From positions 372,001 to 436,000 of the forward strand of contig NZ_VTWU01000002.1 in NCBI RefSeq assembly GCF_008727865.1: a stretch of 64,000 bases of DNA. The letters are read 5' to 3'. The notes under the pieces were generated by a model. It searched no databases and was not told the origin of the DNA. It worked only from the letters and a program-made list of their open reading frames with translations. Positions 25,908-33,904 of the stretch are shown here, piece by piece; position 1 is the stretch's first letter, and each line of letters begins with the position of its first letter. The DNA comes from Hymenobacter busanensis. GTDB lineage: Bacteria; Bacteroidota; Bacteroidia; Cytophagales; Hymenobacteraceae. The translations under genes were made by a program, and so were the position numbers.

Positions 25908-28118
25908 TTAACGCTGCGCAACCGGCTGCCCGGCGCGGTGTTGCTGTAGACCACGGTCGAGGAACTGCACAAAGCGCGCTACGTCGGGCTCGTAGGCCAG
26001 GGGCTCGGCGAGGGGCTGCCCATCGGGCGAGAGCAGTACGTAGTAGGGCTGCGCATTGGCTTGGAATCGGCTGATTTCAAAGTCCAGGTTCTGTTCCCCA
26101 ATGGCCTTCTTCACGCGGTTGTCGCGTTTGGAGGTGTACCACTCGGTTTGGGGCAGTTCGGTTTTGTCGTCTACATAGAGGGCTACCACCACATAGTCGC
26201 GCTGCAGGCGCTGAAGTACTTGCGGGTCGCTCCACACCGAGGCTTCCATGAGGCGGCAGTTGCCGCAGTTGTGGCCCGTGAAGTCGACGAATACCGGCTT
26301 GTTCTGTTGCCTGGCACACCGCAGAGCTTGTTGCAAGTCGAAATAGCCCTGCAGGTTCAGGGGCAATTCCAGGAAATTGCCGTGGCGCGGGGCTTCGCAT
26401 AGTGCCGTAGCGTTGTCGGTAGCAGCCACGGCGGGCAGTGCGGCGGGGCCGGCAGCCATGCTGAAATCGTGACGCGAAGGCGGCGGCAGCAGAGCCGATA
26501 GGGCCGGCAGCGGGGCCCCGAACAAGCCGGGTACCAAGTAAAACATGAACGTGAACGACACGGCCGCCAGCAGCAGGCGCGGTACGCTCACGCGGGTACT
26601 TTCGTCGTCGTGCGGCAAGCGGATGAAGCCCAGCAAGTAAAGGCCCAGCAAGCCGGCCAGCACCACCCAAATGGCCACGAACACCGCCCGCGGCAGCAGG
26701 CCCCAGTGGTACGAGAGGTCGGCGGAGCTCAAGAACTTGAAAGCCAGAGCCAGCTCCACAAAGCCCATCATGACTTTGAGGGTATTCAGCCAGCCACCCG
26801 AGCGGGGCAGGCTTTTCAGGGCCGAAGGAAACAGTGCGAAGAGCACAAACGGCAGCGCGAAGGCCAGGGCGAAGCTCATCATGCCCAGCGTGGGGCGCAG
26901 CAACTCGCCGCCGGCCGAGGCAATGGCAACCGACCCCACAAACGGCACCGTGCAGGAAAACGACACCAACACCAACGTGGCAGCCATGAAAAACAGCCCG
27001 CTCCAGCCGCCTTTGTCGGCTTGCCGGTCTACCTTATTAACGAGGCCGGTAGGGGCTTGAATTTCGAACAAGCCCAGAAACGACAGCCCGAACAGCACGA
27101 AAATGCCGAACGACACCACATTGGGCAGCCAGTGGGAGCTGATGACGTTGGCCGCATCGGCCCCCAGTGCTAAGCTCAATACTACCCCCACACCGGTATA
27201 AATAGCCACGATGCTCAGCCCGTACACCAATGCCTTGGCAATGGACTGGCTGCGCGACCCGCCGGTGCTGGTGAAGTACGATACCGTCATGGGCAGCATG
27301 GGGTACACGCAAGGCATGAGCACAGCAAGCAGGCCGGCTCCAAAAGCCAGAGCCAGGTATTGCCAGAGGCTCAGGGCCGTGGTGCCAGCGGGTTTGGCCT
27401 CGTTGGCGGCCGGTGCTACGGTGACGGCCGTGGCGCCAGAGGCAACAACCGGCGTTTCGGTCACAACCGAAGCCGACGAAGCGGCGGAACCCGCGACAGG
27501 TGCGGTGGTGCTATCAACTGCCGGTGCGGAGCTGGTGGCGGCTGCGGGCGCGGTGGCGAGCGGGGCGGTAGCGGGAGCAGCAGGAGCCTGACCAGCAGCA
27601 GCAGTAGCTGGCGCGGAAACCGCGGCCGGCGCCGTGCCGCTTACTTCGATAGGCCCAAACGCGAGGGCGTCGCTACCGGGCACGCAGCGGCCGTCGGTAT
27701 CGGTGCAGCTCTGGTAATCGGTGCCGGCCTTGATATTGAGGGTGCCGGGCTGCAGCAGCCGGATGCGCTGCCGAATTTGGCCCGTGGTTTCGAAGTAAGT
27801 AACGTCGCCTTTAAAGACGGTGTCGAATTTCTTCTTGGTGCCCACCGATTTGGGCGCGCCCACCAGCTCGTAAGCCGGGCTTTTGGTCCAATTGAACGTG
27901 AAGACGGTGGGGCCGAGGTCGGGGTCGAAGTCGGTGGCGTAGAGGTGCCAGGTGGGCTCGATGCGGGCGTTGACGATGAGGTCAACCTCGTCGCCGACTT
28001 TGGCGGTGGGTTTGCTCACGGCCGTGGCCAGCTTGGTGGGCTCCAGCACCTGCGCCCAACTGGTTACCGTCAGCCACAACAGAACCCAACTCAACAACGC
28101 GGTTTTTCGCAAATACAT
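25908..28118 (-). CDS. dsbD: thiol:disulfide interchange protein DsbD-like
   Basis: A 736-residue membrane electron carrier that moves reducing power from cytoplasmic thioredoxin to the periplasm. Order: signal peptide, N-terminal DsbD-alpha-like domain (about 25-165, with CTDTDGRCVPG Cys pair), Ala/Pro/Thr-rich linker (170-255), eight-span DsbD-beta core (about 265-560, MPCVYPMLPMTV and FSCTVPFVG carrying the two core cysteines), and a C-terminal thioredoxin domain with NCGNCRLME active site. Start 28118 is chosen over 28229 because it gives a proper signal peptide and follows a -7 box by a sensible distance. Probably co-transcribed with the asparaginase gene. Confidence 0.92.
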   Translation of the reverse strand: MYLRKTALLSWVLLWLTVTSWAQVLEPTKLATAVSKPTAKVGDEVDLIVNARIEPTWHLYATDFDPDLGPTVFTFNWTKSPAYELVGAPKSVGTKKKFDTVFKGDVTYFETTGQIRQRIRLLQPGTLNIKAGTDYQSCTDTDGRCVPGSDALAFGPIEVSGTAPAAVSAPATAAAGQAPAAPATAPLATAPAAATSSAPAVDSTTAPVAGSAASSASVVTETPVVASGATAVTVAPAANEAKPAGTTALSLWQYLALAFGAGLLAVLMPCVYPMLPMTVSYFTSTGGSRSQSIAKALVYGLSIVAIYTGVGVVLSLALGADAANVISSHWLPNVVSFGIFVLFGLSFLGLFEIQAPTGLVNKVDRQADKGGWSGLFFMAATLVLVSFSCTVPFVGSVAIASAGGELLRPTLGMMSFALAFALPFVLFALFPSALKSLPRSGGWLNTLKVMMGFVELALAFKFLSSADLSYHWGLLPRAVFVAIWVVLAGLLGLYLLGFIRLPHDDESTRVSVPRLLLAAVSFTFMFYLVPGLFGAPLPALSALLPPPSRHDFSMAAGPAALPAVAATDNATALCEAPRHGNFLELPLNLQGYFDLQQALRCARQQNKPVFVDFTGHNCGNCRLMEASVWSDPQVLQRLQRDYVVVALYVDDKTELPQTEWYTSKRDNRVKKAIGEQNLDFEISRFQANAQPYYVLLSPDGQPLAEPLAYEPDVARFVQFLDRGLQQHRAGQPVAQR

Positions 28119-28148
28119 AGCAGCAAACGGAATTTTCCGAAGAAGAAA

Positions 28149-28156
28149 CAAAGTTA
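28149..28156 (-). promoter_or_regulatory. -7 box of the dsbD promoter
   Basis: On the minus strand this reads TAACTTTG, a TAnnTTTG match, 30 bases before the dsbD start. No clear -33 TTTG at 19 bases. Confidence 0.4.
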
Positions 28157-28215
28157 CGGGAAGCGTTGCACTCGGCTTGGGCAACAACGAACCCAACCGC
28201 GTGTTCCAAATCCCG

Positions 28216-28223
28216 TACTTTTG
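28216..28223 (+). promoter_or_regulatory. -7 box of the CNNM/CorC gene promoter
   Basis: TACTTTTG matches TAnnTTTG and lies 45 bases before the start codon; it forms a divergent pair with the dsbD -7 box. Confidence 0.4.
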
Positions 28224-28268
28224 AAACACAATGGCAGCTAGGCCGACTGCGCCGCGGCTGCCGCATCT

Positions 28269-29603
28269 ATGGCCTTAAAGATTTTTTTAACCCTGTTGCT
28301 GGTACTGGCAAATGGGTTTTTTGTAGCGGCTGAATTCGCCTTTGTTAAGGTTCGCCTATCCCAGATAGAGATTAAAGCCCAGGGCGGCAATCGGCTGGCC
28401 AAGCTCGTGCTCAGCATGTTGCACGACCTGAATTACTACCTCTCGGCCACGCAGCTGGGCATTACGCTGGCGTCGCTGGCCCTGGGTTGGATTGGCGAAA
28501 GCGTGGTAGCCGAGGTGGTGCTGGCCATCATCAATCAGTTTGGCATTACGCTTTCGGACAAGGCCGTGCACCAGATTGCGCTGGCTACCTCGTTTTCGCT
28601 TATCACGGTATTGCACATTGTACTAGGCGAGCAAGCGCCCAAAGTGCTGGCCATTCGCAAGCCCGAGGATGTAAGCATTGCCATTGCCATTCCGCTGCGG
28701 GCCTTTGGTTTGCTGGCCTTCCCCTTCATTTGGCTGCTCGATAAGCTCTCGAACCTAGTGCTGCGCATTTTTGGCGTGGCGTCGGTGCACGAGGCCGAGG
28801 TGCACACGTCCGAAGAATTGCGCCTGCTGCTCGACCAAAGCAAGCAGAGCGGCGAGTTGCAGGAATCGGAGCACGAGCTGCTGGAAAACGTGTTCGAGTT
28901 CAACGACCGGATGGTAAAGCAAATTATGGTGCCGCGCACCCGCATTGCCGCCATCGACGTGAACACGCCGCAAGACGCGCTGTTTGAGACGGTGTACAAC
29001 GAAGGCTACTCGCGCATTCCGGTGTTCGAGGGCAACATCGATAACATCGTAGGCGTGCTCTACGTGAAGGATTTGCTGCCGCTGGTGCGCCGCCAAGAGG
29101 CCATTGTGCTGGCCAAGATCATGCGTACGGCCTTCTTCGTGCCCGAAACCAAGAAAATCAACCGCCTGCTGCGCCAGTTTCAGCGCAAGCACATGCACAT
29201 GGCCATTGTGTCGGATGAGTTCGGCGGCGTGTCGGGCATCGTCACCATCGAAGACATCATGGAGGAGTTGGTGGGCGAAATCCAGGACGAGTACGACAAC
29301 GAGGTGCCGGTAGTGGAAAAGGTATCGGACATCGAATACCGCGTGAATGCCTCCACCGCCATTCCCGACGCCAACGAGTTTCTGCCCTTTGCCCTGCCCG
29401 AAGGCGAAGACTACGAAACCGTAGGGGGCCTGATCAACGTCATCTACGGCGCCATTCCCGAAGTCGGCGACGTAGCCGTGCTCGACAACTACGAGTTCCG
29501 CATTCTGCAACGTTCGCGCCGCGCCGTGGAGCTGGTGCAGCTGCGCGTGCTGCAGCCCAACGAGCGGGAGGCCGCCGCCGATTTCCTCGATCTGGAGGAG
29601 TAG
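28269..29603 (+). CDS. CNNM/CorC-HlyC family membrane protein (DUF21-CBS)
   Basis: A 444-residue protein with the complete DUF21, paired CBS and CorC_HlyC layout. Residues 1-190 carry the DUF21 membrane domain (ANGFFVAAEFAFVKVR, SATQLGITLASLALGWIGE, VLGEQAPKVLA), about 205-335 the tandem CBS domains (MVPRTRIAAIDVN, YSRIPVFEGNIDNIVGVLYVKDLL, VSDEFGGVSGIVTIEDIMEELVGEI), and 350-435 the CorC_HlyC domain. The family is linked to magnesium and cobalt homeostasis; older annotation as hemolysin is not supported by function. Divergently arranged from dsbD. Confidence 0.92.
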   Translation: MALKIFLTLLLVLANGFFVAAEFAFVKVRLSQIEIKAQGGNRLAKLVLSMLHDLNYYLSATQLGITLASLALGWIGESVVAEVVLAIINQFGITLSDKAVHQIALATSFSLITVLHIVLGEQAPKVLAIRKPEDVSIAIAIPLRAFGLLAFPFIWLLDKLSNLVLRIFGVASVHEAEVHTSEELRLLLDQSKQSGELQESEHELLENVFEFNDRMVKQIMVPRTRIAAIDVNTPQDALFETVYNEGYSRIPVFEGNIDNIVGVLYVKDLLPLVRRQEAIVLAKIMRTAFFVPETKKINRLLRQFQRKHMHMAIVSDEFGGVSGIVTIEDIMEELVGEIQDEYDNEVPVVEKVSDIEYRVNASTAIPDANEFLPFALPEGEDYETVGGLINVIYGAIPEVGDVAVLDNYEFRILQRSRRAVELVQLRVLQPNEREAAADFLDLEE

Positions 29604-29620
29604 AACAGCCTCAACCTTCC

Positions 29621-29713
29621 GTCATTCAGAGCGAAGCGAAGAATCTCGCGTGCTGACCTTGGATAGCAACCCAGGGGAAACACGCGGGATTCTTCGCTTT
29701 GCTCTATGTGACG
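29621..29713. repeat. intergenic inverted repeat element
   Basis: GAGCGAAGCGAAGAATCTCG starting at 29629 returns in inverted, slightly diverged form (CGGGATTCTTCGCTTTGCTC, ending 29704). The arms of about 24 bases flank a 25-base spacer. The arrangement is typical of short mobile or REP-like intergenic palindromes; copy number elsewhere cannot be seen here. Confidence 0.65.
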
Positions 29714-29744
29714 TTTTTCTGGACGACGGTCTTTTGATTTCTAC

Positions 29745-30260
29745 TCAGCCCTTAAACCAGCCGGCATACATTATATAGTTGTCGGCAGTGCGGCGCAGGT
29801 TTTCGGCCTGCACTTCGCTCACGGGCTTGATGCGGCGGGCCGGAATGCCGGCGTACAGGTAGCCCGGCTCGCACACGGTATTTTCCAGCACGACGGCGCC
29901 CGCGGCAATAATGCAGCCGCGCCCCACCACGGCGTTGTCCATCACAATAGCGCCCATGCCAATGAGCACGTCGTCCTCCACGGTGCAGCCGTGCACGATG
30001 GCGCGGTGCCCGATACTCACGCGTGCCCCAATGGTGGTAGCTGCCCGCAGGTAGGTGCAGTGAATCACAGCCCCGTCCTGAATATTGGTCTTCTCCCCCA
30101 CCCGAATGCTGTTCACGTCGCCGCGCACCACGGCATTGAACCACACGGTGCAGCCGGTCCCCAGCACCACGTCGCCGACGATGGTGGCGTTGTCGGCCAC
30201 GAAGCAGCTCGGGTCGATTTCGGGGCACTTGCCTTGGACGGGAAGAATGAGTGCGGGCAT
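29745..30260 (-). CDS. gamma carbonic anhydrase-like left-handed beta-helix protein
   Basis: A 171-residue protein of the gamma-class carbonic anhydrase/YrdA family. The hexapeptide repeats of a left-handed beta-helix run through residues 18-150 (ATIVGDVVLGTGCTVWFNAVVRGD, TNIQDGAVIHC, ARVSIGHRAIVHGC). The zinc ligands are visible as His in VIHC, GHRA and VHGC contexts. Start 30260 (MPALILPVQGK) is chosen over 30308 since family homology begins there. Many YrdA-like members lack measurable carbonic anhydrase activity, so the biochemical role is uncertain. Confidence 0.9.
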   Translation of the reverse strand: MPALILPVQGKCPEIDPSCFVADNATIVGDVVLGTGCTVWFNAVVRGDVNSIRVGEKTNIQDGAVIHCTYLRAATTIGARVSIGHRAIVHGCTVEDDVLIGMGAIVMDNAVVGRGCIIAAGAVVLENTVCEPGYLYAGIPARRIKPVSEVQAENLRRTADNYIMYAGWFKG

Positions 30261-30341
30261 GGAAAGGGATGAGAAGCCGGGGAAACAATGTGTGTAATTT
30301 ACATTCATTATTTCCCTCCTCTCCCGCCACTACTTGCCTGC

Positions 30342-31694
30342 ATGACTACTTATTCCGACGAGCTACTCGACCAACTAGCCCGCATCGACGCGCTGCAACA
30401 GCAGATTGATGCGCTGCGCCCGCTGCCCGCCGATGTGCAAGCACGCATCTTCCAGAAGTTTCGCCTCGACTGGAACTACCATTCCAACTCCATCGAAGGC
30501 AACTCCCTGACCTACGGCGAAACGGTGGCCTTTATTATGGAGGGCGTCACGGCCAAAGGCAAGCCGCTGAAGGACCACCTCGACCTGCGCGGCCACAACC
30601 AAGGCATTGATGTACTGCTGGACATTGTCAAGAACCCCGAGGCCGAACTGACCGAGCGCGACATCCGGGAGCTGCACCACATTATTATGGTGGAGCCTTA
30701 TGCCGTGATGGTGGACACTGCTGCCGGCCCGCAACGCCACCTTGTGGAGCCGGGCCAGTACAAGACCATGCCCAACCACACCCTCACCGCTACCGGCGAA
30801 ACCCATTTCTACGCCACGCCCGAGGAAACCCCGGCCCGCATGCACGACCTGCTGGCGTGGTACCGCACCCACCGCGACACCCTGCACCCGCTGGTGCTGG
30901 CGGCCCTCTTTCACCACAAGTTCGTCGCCATTCACCCCTTCGACGACGGCAACGGCCGCATGACGCGCCTGCTCACCAACCTGCTGCTGATGAAGGCCGG
31001 CTACCCGCCCGTGGTGGTGAAGACCGAGGAGAAGCGCGAATACTACGCCGTGCTCAGCCAAGCCGACGCCGGCCTCAACGAACCGCTGCTGACGTATTTC
31101 GCAGAGAGTCTGATTCGGTCGTTAGAAATTTACTTGAAGGGCGCTAAAGGAAAAGATTTTACTGAGCCCGATGATCTGGATAAAAGAATAGCCCTGCTGA
31201 AGAGAAGTTTTACGACAGAAGATTATATAAAGGAAACTATTAACCCCGGCTTAATAAGAAACTTGTTTGCCAATTCAATTTTTAATTTATGCAAAGCCGC
31301 AACTAATAAGTCAGAAGAATTATCCTCATTGTTTTCTTCTACCAAGTTCTTCTACATCTTCAATACTACTGCCGGCCGTCATACTTTCTCAGATACAGGC
31401 GAATTAGCCAGTTGGTTATGGGATGGACCTTACGAACGAGCATGGCCACTACAGTCATTTGAGTTCCAGTATGCTTGGCTAGGTTTCAAAAAGAGTATAG
31501 AGCCATTCGATATACATCAGTTAATAGATATAAATTTCAGTTTATATAAGTATAAAATAAAAATAGACAGGGGCAGAGAAATAGAAATAAGCAAATTCTA
31601 CCACCAGCCATTAACTCAATCTGAAGGCAATGAAATAATAAGCGCCTTTATCAATTCAGCTATTGACAAAATTCAATCCATAACAAAGGTGTAA
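30342..31694 (+). CDS. Fic family protein (AMP-transferase) with atypical AT-rich C-terminus
   Basis: A 450-residue Fic protein, a class of enzymes that attach AMP or a related group to protein targets. The catalytic loop HPFDDGNGR (residues 198-206) is canonical, and an inhibitory-helix motif S-NSI-EGN at 48-54 marks a class II protein with the autoinhibitory helix before the Fic core. From about residue 262 onward the sequence changes sharply from GC-rich to AT-rich coding (Lys/Asn/Ile/Phe-rich protein), as if the C-terminal third came from another source. The C-terminal part has no motif I recognise; it may set the target. Confidence 0.88.
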   Translation: MTTYSDELLDQLARIDALQQQIDALRPLPADVQARIFQKFRLDWNYHSNSIEGNSLTYGETVAFIMEGVTAKGKPLKDHLDLRGHNQGIDVLLDIVKNPEAELTERDIRELHHIIMVEPYAVMVDTAAGPQRHLVEPGQYKTMPNHTLTATGETHFYATPEETPARMHDLLAWYRTHRDTLHPLVLAALFHHKFVAIHPFDDGNGRMTRLLTNLLLMKAGYPPVVVKTEEKREYYAVLSQADAGLNEPLLTYFAESLIRSLEIYLKGAKGKDFTEPDDLDKRIALLKRSFTTEDYIKETINPGLIRNLFANSIFNLCKAATNKSEELSSLFSSTKFFYIFNTTAGRHTFSDTGELASWLWDGPYERAWPLQSFEFQYAWLGFKKSIEPFDIHQLIDINFSLYKYKIKIDRGREIEISKFYHQPLTQSEGNEIISAFINSAIDKIQSITKV

Positions 31695-31700
31695 CAAGCC

Positions 31701-31730
31701 ACGGCCCCGCCGGTTTCCCGGCGGGGCCGT
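31701..31730. terminator. bidirectional terminator between Fic and helical protein genes
   Basis: A 13-bp GC-rich stem (31701-31713 with 31718-31730) around TTTC, between convergent genes. Confidence 0.75.
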
Positions 31731-31742
31731 TGTCATTTCAGC

Positions 31743-32441
31743 TTACTTCCTGCTCGGCGGCAAGTCCAGATTATTGGTACTGCCTTCGCTCCCGCCGCGC
31801 CGCACCACTTTAATGGCTTGGCGGAAGCGGTTCCAGAGGTCCGGGTCGTCTTCCTGGTAGAGGGCGAAGTAGGTTTCCAACTCCTTGAGCAGGCGGGCCG
31901 AGTCTTTGATGAGACGCTCCAGGGCTTGGCGGCCGGTGCTGCCGCTCACGTCGCTGAGGCGGCCCTCGGTGGTGGCGCTGCCAAAGGCGGCCAGCAGCGT
32001 GCGGGCTTCTTGGTAGTGGGCGGCCGTGAAACGCCGTTTGGCCAGGGCGGTTTCGCGGCCGGGTACCAGGTCCAGCAGGCGCTGGGCTTCTTCGCCAAAA
32101 GAGCTTTCGTTAAGGTTGCGCAGCTCGCCCAAGCGGCCGGCAGCGGCACGCAGCTTGGCATCGGTGCTGCGCAGAGCCTCGGCCCGGATGGCCAGAATGA
32201 GGCGGCGCAGCAGGACCGTGAGTTGGTTGCGGGTGCCCTTTTTGCGGGCGGGGTTGCCGTCGGTGTCGGCGGTCAGCACCTGCTGGGCTAGGTCGGCACC
32301 GCGTTGCACGTTGGCCGCCAGTTGGGTGCGCAGCGGGGCCACGTCGTCCTCAATGTCGGCGTAGGCTGCGGGGGTTTGCGCCAGAAACGCGGCGGCGGCG
32401 GTGTCGCGGCGCAGGCGTGACTCGATTAACTCGTTTTTCAT
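31743..32441 (-). CDS. helical protein of unknown function
   Basis: I do not recognise this 232-residue protein. It is almost wholly helical, rich in Ala, Leu, Arg and Glu, without signal peptide or Cys, and contains runs suited to a coiled coil or four-helix bundle (LTVLLRRLILAIRAEALRS, ALERLIKDSARLLKELETYF). It ends with a Gly/Ser and Pro-rich tail. The ATG 32441 is chosen because upstream codons in this frame belong to the 21-bp repeat array and read as low-complexity sequence. Its 5' flank is the array at 32525-32757, which is the only intergenic sequence likely to control it. Confidence 0.7.
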   Translation of the reverse strand: MKNELIESRLRRDTAAAAFLAQTPAAYADIEDDVAPLRTQLAANVQRGADLAQQVLTADTDGNPARKKGTRNQLTVLLRRLILAIRAEALRSTDAKLRAAAGRLGELRNLNESSFGEEAQRLLDLVPGRETALAKRRFTAAHYQEARTLLAAFGSATTEGRLSDVSGSTGRQALERLIKDSARLLKELETYFALYQEDDPDLWNRFRQAIKVVRRGGSEGSTNNLDLPPSRK

Positions 32442-32524
32442 GATATGGAAGGGGAAAAGATGAGCCGACAGAATGGCGTCAAGATACGGAGGGCCCCCAT
32501 TTCGGCCAACTGCTACGGCCCTGC

Positions 32525-32757
32525 TTCCCAACCTGTGTGGCCGATTTACCAGTATCAGCACAGCGGTTCCCGGCGCGTGGCCGCAGCTTCCCGGTGTCTG
32601 CGCATCAGTTCCCATCCCCTCTCCGCGACTTCCCGGAGGGTGAGCAAGTCTTCCCACGCTCTGGCCTGCCCCCCCAGGCCGTGCGCGTCGTTCCCCAGGC
32701 CGTACCAACACCTCCCAGCCTGTAACCGAGCTTCCCAGGCTGTATCTTTTCTCCCGG
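32525..32757. repeat. degenerate 21-bp periodic array (TTCCC motif)
   Basis: TTCCC or a one- or two-base variant begins at 32525, 32546, 32567, 32588, 32609, 32630 and 32651, a strict 21-base period, then continues at about 32671, 32691, 32712, 32732 and 32751 with 19-21 base spacing. On the minus strand the motif is GGGAA, and in one frame between about 32577 and 32663 it encodes alternating W-E-x5 and R-E-x5 heptads. The rest of each unit is poorly conserved, apart from CAGGCTGTA-like strings in the last copies. It fills the gap upstream of the minus-strand helical protein gene. Confidence 0.75.
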
Positions 32758-32772
32758 TTTCCTACCTCGGGC

Positions 32773-33756
32773 CTACCGTGCCAGCATCCGTTTCCAGGTG
32801 CCTTTGTGCCAGTTGTACTTGAGCGTGCTGGGCAGAGCTTGCCAGAAATACTTGCTGGTTTCTACCGCAAAGCTGGGCTGCATGTAGCAGTTGATGGTGC
32901 AGCCTTCGCACTGCGGCAGGCGGCCTTCCAGCGCGGCCAGCGTTTGCACCGGCTCGGAGTGGTAGAGGTCGTGCAGCCGGCCTTCGATGGGGAAGCTGCG
33001 GGTACCGAGGTGGTAGCAGGGCAGCACCAGCTCGTTGGAAGGCGAAATGACGAGCGTGGTGCTGGCAGCCCGGCACACAGGCGCGGCCACGTGGTTGCCG
33101 CCGTCGCGCCGCAGCTGAATGAAAGCCTCGTTGAGGTACACGCCGGGCCGCTTGCCGAAGGCCGACACGTGCGCCAGCTGCTCCTCCGTGAGCTGGGCGC
33201 CGGCTTCCACGGCGTTGTACTCGAAAGCGGGGTTAATGATCAGCATCAGGCCGTTGGGGCGGCTGATGTCGCGGTACACGGCCTCGAGCTGGTCGAGGTT
33301 TTCGGGGAAAACGGTGAACAGGATATCGGGCCGCTCGCCCAGCTCCCTGGCTACCCGAATGCTTTCCATCACGAAATCGAAGCAAGGCACGCCCCGGCCG
33401 CGGTCGTGCTGGTCTTTTTCGCTGCTGTCGAGGGAGAAATGCAGCATGTCGATTTTCCCGCGCAGCCGCTCAGCATACTTCGGGTACAGCATGCCGTTGG
33501 TCGTCACCGTCGTGATGAACCCCATGTCGTGGGCCAGGGCCAGAAACTCGGGCAGCTGCCGGTGCAGCAGCGGCTCGCCACCCGTGAAGTCAATTACGGA
33601 CACGCCCAGCCGCTTTAGGTCGCGCAGGTTTTGCTCCACGTCGGCCAGCTGAATATAGGGCGAGGGTTTCTCCCAGATGTCGCAGAACGAGCACTTGGCA
33701 TTGCACCGGTAGGTGACGTAGTAATTGCACAGAACCGGATGGTTAACAAGGCGCAT
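32773..33756 (-). CDS. radical SAM protein with SPASM-like C-terminus
   Basis: A 327-residue radical S-adenosylmethionine enzyme. The [4Fe-4S] cluster motif CNAKCSFC supplies Cys18, Cys22 and Cys25; the SAM-binding GGEPLL segment (residues 60-65) follows. C-terminal cysteines (CRAAS, LPCYH, CEGCTINC) resemble an auxiliary-cluster (SPASM/twitch) region. No precursor peptide or partner maturase gene is adjacent, so RiPP biosynthesis is not indicated. The reaction is unknown. A long imperfect inverted repeat occupies the gap upstream. Confidence 0.88.
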   Translation of the reverse strand: MRLVNHPVLCNYYVTYRCNAKCSFCDIWEKPSPYIQLADVEQNLRDLKRLGVSVIDFTGGEPLLHRQLPEFLALAHDMGFITTVTTNGMLYPKYAERLRGKIDMLHFSLDSSEKDQHDRGRGVPCFDFVMESIRVARELGERPDILFTVFPENLDQLEAVYRDISRPNGLMLIINPAFEYNAVEAGAQLTEEQLAHVSAFGKRPGVYLNEAFIQLRRDGGNHVAAPVCRAASTTLVISPSNELVLPCYHLGTRSFPIEGRLHDLYHSEPVQTLAALEGRLPQCEGCTINCYMQPSFAVETSKYFWQALPSTLKYNWHKGTWKRMLAR

Positions 33757-33770
33757 ATTTTTAGCAGACG

Positions 33771-33900
33771 GCTATTAGCTGATGGCTGTTGGCGGCAAGT
33801 TACGCCCTTTGTCGGGGCGAGGCGGGATTACGCTGCCCCACAGCAAGCCACAGTCGGCACTCGGCTGGCAGCTCTCGGCTAACAGCCAATGGCCAATAGC
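33771..33900. repeat. long imperfect intergenic inverted repeat
   Basis: Arms 33771-33792 (GCTATTAGCTGATGGCTGTT then GG) and 33879-33900 are inverted copies with a few mismatches, separated by 86 bases. The gap lies between two minus-strand genes (endonuclease III upstream, radical SAM downstream). Confidence 0.6.
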
Positions 33901-33904
33901 TTAA

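Noticed and set aside
32525-32757. A CRISPR array at the 21-bp periodic region
   Set aside because: The shared part is only about five bases, there is no conserved 23-47 base direct repeat, and no cas genes are present.
32445-32822. A 125-codon plus-strand frame across the 21-bp array
   Set aside because: Its Ser/Arg/Cys-rich composition follows the repeat in an arbitrary frame, and it overlaps the end of the radical SAM gene on the other strand.
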